Shown: piece by piece, positions 16,909-25,297 of the stretch
Numbering within the stretch: the stretch's first letter is position 1
Layout: each line of letters begins with the position of its first letter
Assembly: GCA_013151255.1 (NCBI GenBank)
Contig: JAADIQ010000029.1
Location: forward strand, 1-33,488
From: Alphaproteobacteria bacterium
GTDB taxonomy: Bacteria > Pseudomonadota > Alphaproteobacteria > Caulobacterales > Parvularculaceae
Direction: 5' to 3'
Length of the DNA stretch: 33,488 nt
Notes under the pieces: generated by a model
Told to the model about the DNA's origin: nothing
Seen by the model: only the letters and a program-made list of their open reading frames with translations
Database searches by the model: none
Position numbers and translations under genes: made by a program

Positions 16909-18468
16909 CGGTGGCTCAATTTCAGCCTTCGCTGAAGCGGGTTGGCTGGCCGCCTTCACCTCATCGAACCACGCGGCGCGCAGGACGATTAACACCGCAC
17001 CCATCGCGATCAGAATAAACAGCCCCGGCAGACCGCCGAGATTGGACAGCATCCGCACGCCGGCAATGCCGGTTGTCGCCGTCATTACCCAGGCGATGGC
17101 GCCCACCAGCGCGCCCCAGAAAACTTTGACGAGCAGCGCCGATGTTCCGTGCTGTCCGCCGGGCGCATCCGGTTTGAGACAGACGCCGGCAATCGAATGG
17201 GTGTTGGAATCCATCGCCGTAACAAACGAAATGAACGTCACCGCGACAAACGCAACGACAACGAAGCCGGTTAAGGGCAGCGTCTGGAACAATGCATAGA
17301 CCACCGCTTCCGGCCCGTCGTTGTTCAACGCCGCCGTCAGCGCGCCGCCGGTCGATGCGTCAATTTCAATCACCGCGCCGCCAAACACCGTCATCCACAA
17401 AGCGCCAAACGCCGCCGGCGCCGCAAGGTTGAATAACAAGAACTCACGCACCGTATAGCCGACCGCGATGCGCCCCAGGAACAACGCGGTAATCGGCGCC
17501 CAGGCCAGCCAGTTGGCGAAATAAAACACCGTCCAGTCGCGGGTCCATGGATCGCTCGCGCGCTCGCCAAGGCTGAGGCTGCGGGGGATAAATTGCACCA
17601 CATAGTCCGTGAGCGCCTCGCCGCCGAGCGACAAGATCGCAAGGCTAGGCCCGGCGAAGAAAACAAACGCACACAATATAAAGAAGAATTTGACGTTGAA
17701 ATCAGACAGAACCTTGATGCCGCGTTGAATGCCGCTTACCGAGGAGGCGACAAAGAACACAACGATCGCAACCGTCACCCCGAGCCGCATCATTGCGCCA
17801 TCGTCCCAACCGGCGACATGGTGGAGACCGCCGGCAACCGTCATCACCCCGGCGCCAAGCGATGCAGCGACCCCTGCAACCAATGCATAAAGACCAATCG
17901 CGTCGATAATCGCGCCGCCGCGCCCGGTCGCCGCGCGGCCGAACACCAGCGATAATGGTCCGCTTAAAGAATAAGGCCGGCCGAGATTATAATGCGCCAG
18001 CGCAAACGCCAACGCCGGCACGGTGTAGATGGCGTAAGGCGTTATCGTCCAATGCATAAACATCGACGACAACGCAAACCGCGCCGCGCCGTCGGAGCGC
18101 GCTTCAACGCCAGCAAAATCGGGCGGGTTGTTGACGTGAAACATCGGCTCGGCCGTGCCCCAAAATAAAATCCCGGTGGCGATGGTGGTGCACAAGGTAA
18201 TCGCGAACCAGTTCCAGCGGCTCAATATCGGCTTGGCTGCCGGCCCGCCAATCCGCACCGCACCGAGCGACGACATCGCGACCCACGCCAGCAAAACCAC
18301 CGCAGCAAACGAGGCAAGGCTGAACAGCCAGTCGAACCGGCTCAATATCCAACCATTGGCGGCCGTAACGGCGGCGTAAAAATTGTCAAAATCGGCAAGG
18401 CTGAACGCCAGCGCCAACAGCAACAGGACAACCGGCGGCCAGAACACCAAGGCGCGGGTCGATTTCAA
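16888..18468 (-). CDS. BCCT family transporter
   Basis: A 526-residue, 12-helix secondary transporter of the betaine/choline/carnitine family in the inner membrane. Marks are GILFWGTAEPMFHVNNPPDF (helix 4 region), FALSSMFMHWTITPYAIYTVPALAFA, VSGIQRGIKVLSDFNV and DWTVFYFANWLAWAPITALFLGRIAVGYTVREF (helix 8). In helix 8 the usual WGWWxxW reads FANWLAW, so part of the aromatic cage that binds trimethylammonium groups is lost; the substrate may differ from betaine. The start is TTG at 18468 with no obvious ribosome site. It is convergent with pxpC; a link to 5-oxoproline is only a guess. Confidence 0.92.
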   Translation of the reverse strand: MKSTRALVFWPPVVLLLLALAFSLADFDNFYAAVTAANGWILSRFDWLFSLASFAAVVLLAWVAMSSLGAVRIGGPAAKPILSRWNWFAITLCTTIATGILFWGTAEPMFHVNNPPDFAGVEARSDGAARFALSSMFMHWTITPYAIYTVPALAFALAHYNLGRPYSLSGPLSLVFGRAATGRGGAIIDAIGLYALVAGVAASLGAGVMTVAGGLHHVAGWDDGAMMRLGVTVAIVVFFVASSVSGIQRGIKVLSDFNVKFFFILCAFVFFAGPSLAILSLGGEALTDYVVQFIPRSLSLGERASDPWTRDWTVFYFANWLAWAPITALFLGRIAVGYTVREFLLFNLAAPAAFGALWMTVFGGAVIEIDASTGGALTAALNNDGPEAVVYALFQTLPLTGFVVVAFVAVTFISFVTAMDSNTHSIAGVCLKPDAPGGQHGTSALLVKVFWGALVGAIAWVMTATTGIAGVRMLSNLGGLPGLFILIAMGAVLIVLRAAWFDEVKAASQPASAKAEIEPPSAKVET

Positions 18469-18703
18469 AGCGGTTACAAAAATCGGGCGGCTCCCTCGCG
18501 GTAATGGTGCGATGAGGCTACCCCATCATGGCGCTAACCCCAAGGCGCGATGCAAAGCTATCTTCGTACAGAATGTTAAGCAATGGCAAAAAAGACGTCC
18601 AACAGGTTGCTTCAGGTATAAATTTCTTAGTAGTCGATCACCATTTGAAAGCATATGCTGCACTCAAATCCTATTATTCAAACAATAATGAAGAGGATAA
18701 GCT

Positions 18704-19591
18704 TTGGTGCGCATAAATGTTGGCTGTCGCCTGACAACCGTGAAAGACCAAGCCAAAAATCAACAAATCCCTATCGTCGTTTTCTACCCTGCAAATCGTC
18801 CGGAACAGACCGAAATGTTCGGGCCATATTCAATTGACGTGGCGAAAAATGCGCCCGTCGCAAGCGAAAACTGTCCTTTGGTCGTGATATCTCATGGCAA
18901 CGGAGGCTCTCCATGGGTTCATCGCGACTTGGCGGCGCACCTGGCGCAAAACGGTTTTGTTGTTGGCCTTCCCGAACATATTGGAAACAGCCGGACGGAT
19001 AACAGCCTGGAAGGAACGATCGCAAATCTGGAAAATCGCCCGCACCAATTGTCATTATGCATCGATGGTCTGATCTCGGATGTGGAATTGAAACCAAGGA
19101 TTGACCTGAAACGTATTGGCGCAATCGGTCACTCCATTGGCGCCTATACCGCATTGGCTATAGCGGGCGGGCGACCGAAGGCTGGCCCACACGAAACACC
19201 AGATGGCGTAACCCAAAATGTGGCGGTTCACCACGATAAACGAATACAAGCTGTTGCATTACTGGCGCCTGCTACACCTTGGTTTAGAGCGCCGGGAGCA
19301 TTGGCGGAGGTCACGGCGCCCATTTTCATGCGCACCGGCGCCATGGACACGATTACAGACGGTTTCCATTCTGACATTGTGTTGAACGGCGTCTCAGACA
19401 AGTCTGCAATCGACCACAAGACCGTAGACAATGCGGGGCACTTCTCATTCCAAAGCCCGTTTCCTGAACAGATGACCCAACCAGGGTTTCCGCCATCACA
19501 AGACCCTATCGGCTTTGATCGGCCCGCTTACCAGAAGATCCTTCACCAAGAGGTTTTGGAATTCTTTCAAAAGATGGTGCCGCATAGGTGA
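18704..19591 (+). CDS. Alpha/beta hydrolase, dienelactone-hydrolase/PAF-acetylhydrolase-like
   Basis: A 295-residue predicted cytoplasmic hydrolase without a signal peptide. The oxyanion segment VVISHGNGGS is near residues 60-69 and the nucleophile elbow GHSIG near 143-147, with a candidate acid in the RTGAMDTITDG segment (about 208-218) and the catalytic His in VDNAGHFSFQ (about 243-252). The substrate is unknown. The start is TTG at 18704 (or GTG 18707), with GAGG about eight bases upstream. The gene and the 235 bases before it, where I see no other gene, look less GC-rich than the rest of the window. Its last 17 bases lie inside the 3' end of the opposite-strand tRNA-Thr gene, so it may have arrived by integration there. 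Confidence 0.82.
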   Translation: MVRINVGCRLTTVKDQAKNQQIPIVVFYPANRPEQTEMFGPYSIDVAKNAPVASENCPLVVISHGNGGSPWVHRDLAAHLAQNGFVVGLPEHIGNSRTDNSLEGTIANLENRPHQLSLCIDGLISDVELKPRIDLKRIGAIGHSIGAYTALAIAGGRPKAGPHETPDGVTQNVAVHHDKRIQAVALLAPATPWFRAPGALAEVTAPIFMRTGAMDTITDGFHSDIVLNGVSDKSAIDHKTVDNAGHFSFQSPFPEQMTQPGFPPSQDPIGFDRPAYQKILHQEVLEFFQKMVPHR

Positions 19592-19650
19592 CTCGAACAC
19601 CTGACCCCGTCATTACGAATGACGTGCTCTACCAACTGAGCTAATGCGGC
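19575..19650 (-). tRNA. tRNA-Thr (anticodon CGT)
   Basis: A full cloverleaf on the minus strand: acceptor GCCGCAT/ATGCGGC, D arm GCTC-AGTTGGTA-GAGC, anticodon arm CGTCA-TTCGTAA-TGACG with anticodon CGT (reads ACG, Thr), T arm AGGTG-TTCGAGT-CACCT, discriminator A and an encoded CCA. It lies 87 bases downstream of pheT on the same strand. Its 3' end overlaps the last codons of the convergent hydrolase gene. Confidence 0.97.
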
Positions 19651-19737
19651 CCAAAGCTGCCGGGGCCTTCAACGAGGCCGCGTCATAGCTTGACGGCGCG
19701 CGATCTGCAAGCCGGTTTTGCCCGGCGCTGGCTTGCC

Positions 19738-22164
19738 TTAGCCCCGCAAAACCCCGCCGGTTGCTTTGCTCGCTTGCGCGACAATCCGGGCGGCGATCGC
19801 CTCGATTTCCTCGTCCGTCAGGGTCTTGTCCTGCGGTTGAATGGTGACCTCGACGGCGAGCGATTTTTTGCCGTCGCCAACCCCCTTGCCGCGATATACA
19901 TCAAACAACCGAACCCCGGTAATCAATTTTTTGTCTGCGCCTCGCACTGCTTTTATGAGCACAGCCGCGGCGACATCTTCATCGACGACAAACGCAAAGT
20001 CCCGGGTGAGCGCCAACAGCTCCGATGCGTTGAGCGCGGGCCGGGTTTTGGTGGGCTTTTTCTTCGGCGTTGGAATGACGTCTAGGAAAACCTCAAACCC
20101 GTGCAGCGGGCCGTCAATGTCCATCGCCTTCAACACGCCCGGATGCAACTCGCCAAAATGCGCCAGCACTTTCGGGCCGAGGCGCAACACGCCGGAACGG
20201 CCCGGATGATACCAGGACGGCGCATCGGCGCTTGCCTGCAAGCTCGCCAGCGGCGCGCCCGCCGCCGCAAGCGCGACAAGCGCGTCGGCTTTTGCAACAA
20301 ACGCATCGGCTGGCGCGGCCACGCCTTGCCAATGTCGCGGCGGGTTGGAACGCCGCGCACCGGCAGCGACATTGGCCTGCGCATCAGGCGCGTCACCCAG
20401 ATAAATCGGCGCCACTTCAAACAGCGCCAAGTCGTTGCGGCCATGGTCGGCATTGCGCTGAAGCGCGGCGGCAAGGTTTGGCAGGATTGACGGACGCATC
20501 GCCGCGAGGTCTGACGAAATTGGATTGGCGAGAATGAGCCCTTGCGCCTTCAGCCAGCCTTCGCCGTCACTTTCTGTCTGTGGACAGAACAACGCCGCAG
20601 CGCGTGCATCCATAAACGACCAGGTGACAACCTCAAGCAGGCCATGCGCGGCGAGCGCGCGGCGCGCCAGCCGTCGGCGGTCCTGCGACAGCGTCAGCTT
20701 TGGCGTTTCAACAGCGGCGCGCTGCGGCAATATCTGCGTTGGAAGATGTTCAAACCCGATAATGCGCGCGATTTCCTCAACCAGATCGGCCTTGCCGCCA
20801 ATATCCGGGCGCCAGCTTGGCGCCGTCACCTGCCATGGGTCGGACTTAGCGACGGCAAAGCCGAGCGCGGTCAAAATCCGCTCGCAATCTTCCGGCGTCG
20901 CCTCCATGCCGGTGAGGCGCGCCACTTCGGACGGCGGAAACAGAACAACATTATCTGTCTGCGGAACATTACCGGCAAGCGCAACCTCGCTTGCCGCACC
21001 GCCGCACATATCCATCACCTGCCGCGTCGCCATTTCCAGCCCCGGCATCACAAAGGCGGGGTCAACGCCGCGCTCGAAACGATAGCGCGCATCGGAGTTG
21101 ATGCCGGTTTTGCGCCCCGTTTTGGCGGTGCGCAAAGGGTCGAAACAGGCGCATTCGATGAACACATTCGTGGTCTCGGGCGTGCAGCCGGTGCTGTCGC
21201 CACCCATCACCCCGCCGAGCCCTAAAACGCCATTGTCATCGGCGATCACTGTCATGGTCTCGTCGACTGCGTATTCCTTGCCGTCGAGCGCAAGGAAACT
21301 CTCGCCGCGCTCGCCAAGCCGGGCGTGGATTTCGCCCTTCAATTTATCGGCGTCATAAACATGCAGCGGCCGAGCGCGGTCGTAAGACATATAATTTGTG
21401 ATATCGACCAGCGCATTGATCGGGCGCAGGCCAATGGCGCGCAATTTGTCCTGTAGCCATTGCGGGCTGGGGCCGTTTTTTACGCCCTTGATAATGCGCC
21501 CCGCAAAAGCCGGGCAGGCGTCTTGCGCCTCTTGCGAAAACCGCAGCCCGATTTTTTGCGCGCAAGGAAACTCACCTTTGACCGGCTGCGGCTGCGGCGT
21601 GCTCAACTTGCCGAGCCCGGCGGCGGCAAGATCGCGCGCGACGCCGTTGACACCGTTCGTATCCGGACGATTGGGCGTCACCTCAAAATCTATCACCGGG
21701 TCATTAACGCCGAGCCACTGGGCCACCGGATCGCCGATAGCCGCCTCTGCCGGCGCCTCAATAATCCCGTCATGATCGTCGCCAAGCTCCATCTCACGCG
21801 CCGAACACATCATGCCGAAGCTTTCAACACCGCGGATTTTCGCCTTCTTAAGCGTAACATCAATGCCGGGAACATAGGCCCCGACCGGCGCATAAGCGAT
21901 TTTGAGCCCCGCACGCGCATTCGGCGCGCCGCAAACGATTTGCATCTCGCCATCCCTGGTGGCGACGCGGCAAACCTTCAGCTTGTCGGCGTCGGGATGT
22001 TTATCAGCTTCCAGCACCTCGCCGATCGTGAACGCAGCCAGCCGCTCGGCCGGGTTTTCAACCGCCTCAACCTCAAGCCCAACCGAGACCATCGCCGCAA
22101 CGATATCGTCGAGACTGGCGGAAGTTTCCAAATGCTCTTTGAGCCAACTAAGGGTGAATTTCAT
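19738..22164 (-). CDS. pheT: Phenylalanine-tRNA ligase beta subunit
   Basis: Beta subunit of the alpha2-beta2 enzyme that charges tRNA-Phe. At 808 residues it has the full bacterial length. Domains in order: the EMAP-like tRNA-binding fold (HPDADKLKVCRV near residues 56-67, IVCGAPNARAGLKIAYAPVGA), the B3/B4 editing domain (about 205-385, with ITNYMSYDRARPLHVYDADK), B5 (DNA-binding-like), the catalytic-core-like fold (GRNDLALFEVAPIY) and the C-terminal anticodon-recognition FDX-ACB domain (TRDFAFVVDEDV ... VEVTIQPQDKTLTDEEIEAI). Its start lies 40 bases after the DUF302 gene, which separates it from pheS. Confidence 0.98.
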   Translation of the reverse strand: MKFTLSWLKEHLETSASLDDIVAAMVSVGLEVEAVENPAERLAAFTIGEVLEADKHPDADKLKVCRVATRDGEMQIVCGAPNARAGLKIAYAPVGAYVPGIDVTLKKAKIRGVESFGMMCSAREMELGDDHDGIIEAPAEAAIGDPVAQWLGVNDPVIDFEVTPNRPDTNGVNGVARDLAAAGLGKLSTPQPQPVKGEFPCAQKIGLRFSQEAQDACPAFAGRIIKGVKNGPSPQWLQDKLRAIGLRPINALVDITNYMSYDRARPLHVYDADKLKGEIHARLGERGESFLALDGKEYAVDETMTVIADDNGVLGLGGVMGGDSTGCTPETTNVFIECACFDPLRTAKTGRKTGINSDARYRFERGVDPAFVMPGLEMATRQVMDMCGGAASEVALAGNVPQTDNVVLFPPSEVARLTGMEATPEDCERILTALGFAVAKSDPWQVTAPSWRPDIGGKADLVEEIARIIGFEHLPTQILPQRAAVETPKLTLSQDRRRLARRALAAHGLLEVVTWSFMDARAAALFCPQTESDGEGWLKAQGLILANPISSDLAAMRPSILPNLAAALQRNADHGRNDLALFEVAPIYLGDAPDAQANVAAGARRSNPPRHWQGVAAPADAFVAKADALVALAAAGAPLASLQASADAPSWYHPGRSGVLRLGPKVLAHFGELHPGVLKAMDIDGPLHGFEVFLDVIPTPKKKPTKTRPALNASELLALTRDFAFVVDEDVAAAVLIKAVRGADKKLITGVRLFDVYRGKGVGDGKKSLAVEVTIQPQDKTLTDEEIEAIAARIVAQASKATGGVLRG

Positions 22165-22204
22165 TGTCGCTTTCTCAACAAAAAATAGATTTCAAACGCG
22201 CCGT

Positions 22205-22588
22205 CTACAGCCCCTCCACAACCCGCGTCAGCGCCTCTTTCACCGGGCCGGCTATGCCAGCAAGGCCGGGATTTTCAACCGCCTGCATCGAAGCAACCGG
22301 GTCTACCGCTGCAACCTCGACGCCTTTATCGGTTTGCTGAACGATGACGTTGCAAGGCAGCATGACGCCGATTTTATCTTCGGCTATCAGCGCCTTGTGG
22401 GCCATTTTCGGATTGCACGCGCCGAGAATACGGTAGGGGCGAAAATCAACATCGATTTTCTTCTTCAATGTCGCCGCGACATCGATGTCTGTCAGCACGC
22501 CAAAGCTCTCCGCCTTTAAGGCGTCAATCACCCGCGCGACAACGGCGTCAAAATCTCCGGAAACAGTTTTTGCAATATAGTACGTCAT
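22205..22588 (-). CDS. DUF302 domain protein
   Basis: A 127-residue protein matching DUF302: TYYIAKTVSGDFDAVVARVIDALKAESFGVLTDIDVAATLKKKI, then FRPYRILGACNPKMAHKALIAEDKIGVMLPCNVIVQ. The family forms small TBP-like dimers of unknown function; the conserved GACNP and PCN segments are present here. It lies inside the phenylalanyl-tRNA synthetase cluster, 31 bases after pheS and 40 before pheT, on the same strand. AGGAG is found upstream of the ATG. DUF302 has no known tie to aminoacylation, so its presence is probably an insertion that uses the operon's transcription. Confidence 0.9.
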   Translation of the reverse strand: MTYYIAKTVSGDFDAVVARVIDALKAESFGVLTDIDVAATLKKKIDVDFRPYRILGACNPKMAHKALIAEDKIGVMLPCNVIVQQTDKGVEVAAVDPVASMQAVENPGLAGIAGPVKEALTRVVEGL

Positions 22589-22619
22589 GGTTGCTCACTC
22601 CTTCTTCTTGCATCTTGGG

Positions 22620-23696
22620 TTATCGCGACAATCCCGTCGCCAGGTTTGGCTGGTCCAGCGGGTCGAACCCGTAATGCTCCAGCCATCTTGCATCGGCGGC
22701 GAAGAAATCGCGCAAGTCAGGGATGCCGTATTTTAGCATGGCCAGGCGATCTATCCCCATGCCGAAGGCGAAGCCTTGAAATTCGTCCGGGTCGAGGCCG
22801 CAATTTTCCAGAACATTCGGGTGCACCATGCCGCAGCCCAAAATTTCCATCCAGTCGGCGCCCTGGCCGATGCGGATTTCTTTTCCGACACGTTCATAAC
22901 CGATATCCATCTCCGCCGAGGGCTCCGTGAACGGAAAGAAATGCGGACGGAACCGTGTCTTGACGCTATCGACCTCAAAGAACGCCTTGCAGAAAGCTTC
23001 CAACGTGCCTTTCAAATGGCCCATATTGGTTTGCCGGTCGATGACCAACCCCTCGACCTGATGGAACATCGGCGTGTGGGTCTGGTCTGAATCGCAACGA
23101 TACGTCCGCCCCGGAATGATAATCCGGATTGGCGGGGCTTGTGTTTTCATGGTGCGGATTTGCACCGGCGAAGTATGCGTGCGCAGCAACATGCGTTCGC
23201 CGTTTTCCTTTGGCTCGAAGAAAAACGTGTCGTGCATATCGCGCGCCGGATGGTCGGCGGGGAAATTTAGCGCCGTGAAATTGTGGAAATCGTCTTCAAT
23301 GTCCGGGCCTTCGGCGACGTCAAAGCCCATCGCGGAAAAGATTGCGACAACCTCTTCGCTCACCTGACTGACCGGGTGGATTTTACCCTTGGGCGGCGTC
23401 CGCACGGGCAGCGTGATATCGACCTTCTCCGACGCCAGCCGCGCATCGAGCGCGGCCGTCGCCAATGTCGCCTTGCGCGCTTCAATCGCCTGGGTAATGC
23501 GCGCCTTCAACCCGTTCAGCGCCGGGCCCATCTGCTTGCGCTCGTCCGCGCTCATCTTGCCGAGCGTTTTCATCTGCTGGGAGACGGCGCCTTTTTTCCC
23601 GAGCGCAGCGACACGCACCTCTTCGAGCGCGGCCTCGCTGGATGCGGCGTCGATTTTCGCGATGAGGTCGCGCTCAAGCGTTTCGATTTCAGTCAT
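22620..23696 (-). CDS. pheS: Phenylalanine-tRNA ligase alpha subunit
   Basis: Catalytic subunit that makes Phe-AMP and transfers Phe to tRNA-Phe. From the ATG at 23696 it is 358 residues. It has the N-terminal coiled-coil (to about residue 90), then motif 2 region [39 protein letters not shown] and motif 3 [19 protein letters not shown] at the C-terminus. An open frame reaches 23714, but 23696 overlaps the stop of the upstream secreted-protein gene as ATGACTGA and has GAAGG upstream, so this start is preferred. Confidence 0.96.
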   Translation of the reverse strand: MTEIETLERDLIAKIDAASSEAALEEVRVAALGKKGAVSQQMKTLGKMSADERKQMGPALNGLKARITQAIEARKATLATAALDARLASEKVDITLPVRTPPKGKIHPVSQVSEEVVAIFSAMGFDVAEGPDIEDDFHNFTALNFPADHPARDMHDTFFFEPKENGERMLLRTHTSPVQIRTMKTQAPPIRIIIPGRTYRCDSDQTHTPMFHQVEGLVIDRQTNMGHLKGTLEAFCKAFFEVDSVKTRFRPHFFPFTEPSAEMDIGYERVGKEIRIGQGADWMEILGCGMVHPNVLENCGLDPDEFQGFAFGMGIDRLAMLKYGIPDLRDFFAADARWLEHYGFDPLDQPNLATGLSR

Positions 23697-24018
23697 TTTC
23701 ATCGCCTTCGACAACCCGATTATTTTCGGTTCTTAGAAATTGGCAGTTATGGCTGTCGTAATACGTTATATCACCTTCATATGCCGGCATGTTGTTGTAG
23801 TAGACAAAAATCTCATCGGATGCGGCGTCCAAATCTATTTCAAGATTGAAGCTGCTGGTTTCCTTTGGCGGATACCGCTTAAAAAAATCCGACAATATTT
23901 CTGACCCCGAACATGCGCCGTATTTTTTATCGCCCTTCAGCGTAACGTCTTTTGCCTCGGCGCCATGAGCGCTGGCCAAACCCATCGTGAAAACCATTAT
24001 CGAAATAAGAACCCGCAT
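23689..24018 (-). CDS. Small secreted protein of unknown function, coupled to pheS
   Basis: A 109-residue protein with a Sec signal peptide ([22 protein letters not shown], cleavage probably after residue 20-22). The mature part of about 88 residues has two Cys (in KYGACSG and SHNCQFL) that could form a disulfide, and many acidic residues. I do not recognise the family. GGGAGG lies nine bases before the ATG. Its stop overlaps the pheS start by eight bases, so the two are translationally coupled, which is odd for an exported protein and a tRNA synthetase. A terminator-like hairpin sits just upstream of its ribosome site. Confidence 0.75.
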   Translation of the reverse strand: MRVLISIMVFTMGLASAHGAEAKDVTLKGDKKYGACSGSEILSDFFKRYPPKETSSFNLEIDLDAASDEIFVYYNNMPAYEGDITYYDSHNCQFLRTENNRVVEGDEND

Positions 24019-24037
24019 CGAGGCCTCCCAATATAAA

Positions 24038-24066
24038 AAAGCGTCACCCTAATCGGATGACGCTTT
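24038..24066 (-). terminator. Intrinsic terminator between rplT and the secreted protein/pheS genes
   Basis: Minus strand: AAAGCGTCA, an 11-base loop, TGACGCTTT continuing into a T run (the A run at 24035-24040 on the plus strand). The nine-base stem is perfect. It follows rplT by 63 bases and ends about 17 bases before the next start codon, leaving no room for a promoter after it. A -10-like TATACT (24075-24070, minus strand) lies immediately before the hairpin, so this may instead be a leader attenuator for pheST. Confidence 0.85.
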
Positions 24067-24128
24067 ATCAGTATATCAATCAAACGTCACCCGGATCGTT
24101 ATTCGCGTTCCCGGCGGACGAAAATGCT

Positions 24129-24485
24129 TTAAGCGAGCGCCGCTTTTGCTTTTTCCGCCAGCGCCTTGAACGCCTCGGGCTCGCGGACGGCGAGATCGGC
24201 AAGCACCTTGCGGTCAACTTCGATCCCGGCCAAATCGAGCCCGTGAATAAATCGGCCATAGGTGATGTCGAGCGCGCGCGCGGCGGCGTTGATGCGCTGG
24301 ATCCACAGAGCGCGGAAATTGCGTTTTCTGACGCGGCGGTCGCGATAAGCGTATTGGCCGGCCTTCTCCACCGCCTGGTTGGCGATGCGGAAGGTGTTTT
24401 TACGGCGGCCGTAATAGCCTTTGGCCTTGCCGATAATTTTCTTATGACGGGCGTGGGCGGTGACGCCTCTTTTTACTCGTGCCAT
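24129..24485 (-). CDS. rplT: 50S ribosomal protein L20
   Basis: Early-assembly 23S rRNA-binding protein, 118 residues, standard length. It has the N-terminal basic tail [35 protein letters not shown] and the conserved [24 protein letters not shown], then the globular C-terminal domain. It starts 11 bases after rpmI. In many bacteria L20 represses its own operon by binding the leader; I see no obvious rRNA-like fold here but cannot fold it. Confidence 0.98.
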   Translation of the reverse strand: MARVKRGVTAHARHKKIIGKAKGYYGRRKNTFRIANQAVEKAGQYAYRDRRVRKRNFRALWIQRINAAARALDITYGRFIHGLDLAGIEVDRKVLADLAVREPEAFKALAEKAKAALA

Positions 24486-24496
24486 GGGACGTCTCC

Positions 24497-24697
24497 TTAG
24501 CGGTTATACGGCATGTATTTTTTGACGATCTTCGCATCGGGCGCCGATAGCAGATCCGTGCCGCGATTCTGACGGATTTGCTTTGACGTGCGTTTGATCA
24601 TGCCGTGGCGTTTGCCGGAGACGCCGGCTTTGACTTTGCCGGTCGCGGTCATTTTAAAGCGCTTTTTCGCGCCTGACTTGGTCTTCATCTTGGGCAT
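24497..24697 (-). CDS. rpmI: 50S ribosomal protein L35
   Basis: A 66-residue ribosomal protein: [23 protein letters not shown] at the start and [19 protein letters not shown] in the middle, ending YMPYNR. The frame is open to 24766, but MPKMKTKS is the universal L35 start. infC, found before rpmI in many bacteria, is absent; the 182 bases upstream (24698-24879) hold no other gene I can support and should carry the promoter of the operon. Confidence 0.98.
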   Translation of the reverse strand: MPKMKTKSGAKKRFKMTATGKVKAGVSGKRHGMIKRTSKQIRQNRGTDLLSAPDAKIVKKYMPYNR

Positions 24698-24879
24698 TTC
24701 GCTGTTCCTAAATAGGCCCTTTCGGGCGCGCAATGATTGCGTTTCAAGACCGCCAAGGCATGCCAATAGGCCCGGCGACCAGGTCGAAGCGGCGGGTTAT
24801 ACCGCGCCAGCCGCGCGGCGCAAGGCGTCCGGGAAGGTTTTCGCTATTACAGCAAACGAAATACGCCGTCGGGCTGCCG

Positions 24880-25113
24880 TCAGCAGGAATGCGCGCCAGG
24901 CCGGCAACGCTTGCAGGCGCGATAGCCCGCAGCCAGCGCCTCGGTGGAGGATTTGACAAAAAAGACGTTTTTGCGGAGCGGGCGGGCGCTGCAGGACGCA
25001 AGGCAATAAATCCCCGTGGTCCGTACGCAAGTCCAGAACTGCCCATCGGCGGCTTTTTCTCGAATTTGCACCGCCTTCCAGCGAGCAGCGTCGGTTGCAT
25101 ATTGGCTGGCCAT
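24880..25113 (-). CDS. Stand-alone Ada-type zinc-binding domain protein
   Basis: A 77-residue protein that is only the N-terminal domain of the Ada methyl-phosphotriester repair protein. In Ada this domain removes methyl groups from DNA phosphates onto a zinc-bound Cys and so switches on transcription. The pattern is clear: RWKAVQIREKAADGQFWTCVRTTGIYC, then LASC and ARPLRKNVFFVKSSTEALAAGYRACKRCRP. The four zinc Cys correspond to residues 37, 41, 67 and 70. No AraC-type DNA-binding domain or methyltransferase domain follows; the frame ends seven residues later. The start at 25113 (MASQYATD) is chosen over the open frame to 25194. Whether it repairs DNA alone or senses damage is unknown. Confidence 0.85.
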   Translation of the reverse strand: MASQYATDAARWKAVQIREKAADGQFWTCVRTTGIYCLASCSARPLRKNVFFVKSSTEALAAGYRACKRCRPGAHSC

Positions 25114-25297
25114 GGCCGGTTTATAGCGCGCCAAGACACGCCGCCGCATCCCGTTTCTTGCGATTGAACCGGCCCAATGCGCCGCGCCGGTCAAAACGGT
25201 CTTGCAATCGGCTGAAACGACTGGCGCCGCCCGCCAATTGCCCTAAAATCAACCCTGGGAGCCGGCCCAAAAAAATGTATCTTAGGGAGGCAATATT

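Noticed and set aside
16888-17018. Long natural overlap of pxpC with the BCCT gene
   Set aside because: The overlapping tail is out of frame; the family C-terminus in the shifted frame ends at 16908.
18480-18560. Possible left attachment repeat of the tRNA-Thr 3' end (ATGGTGC near 18505)
   Set aside because: Only about seven bases match and the rest differs; too weak for an att site.
22646-23849. Several long plus-strand frames opposite pheS
   Set aside because: Shadows of a well-supported essential gene; no ribosome sites or recognisable domains.
24744-25139. A 131-residue minus-strand frame overlapping the Ada-domain gene
   Set aside because: Overlaps the clear Ada frame and continues as Arg/Pro/Gly-rich noise; it does not supply a missing Ada domain.
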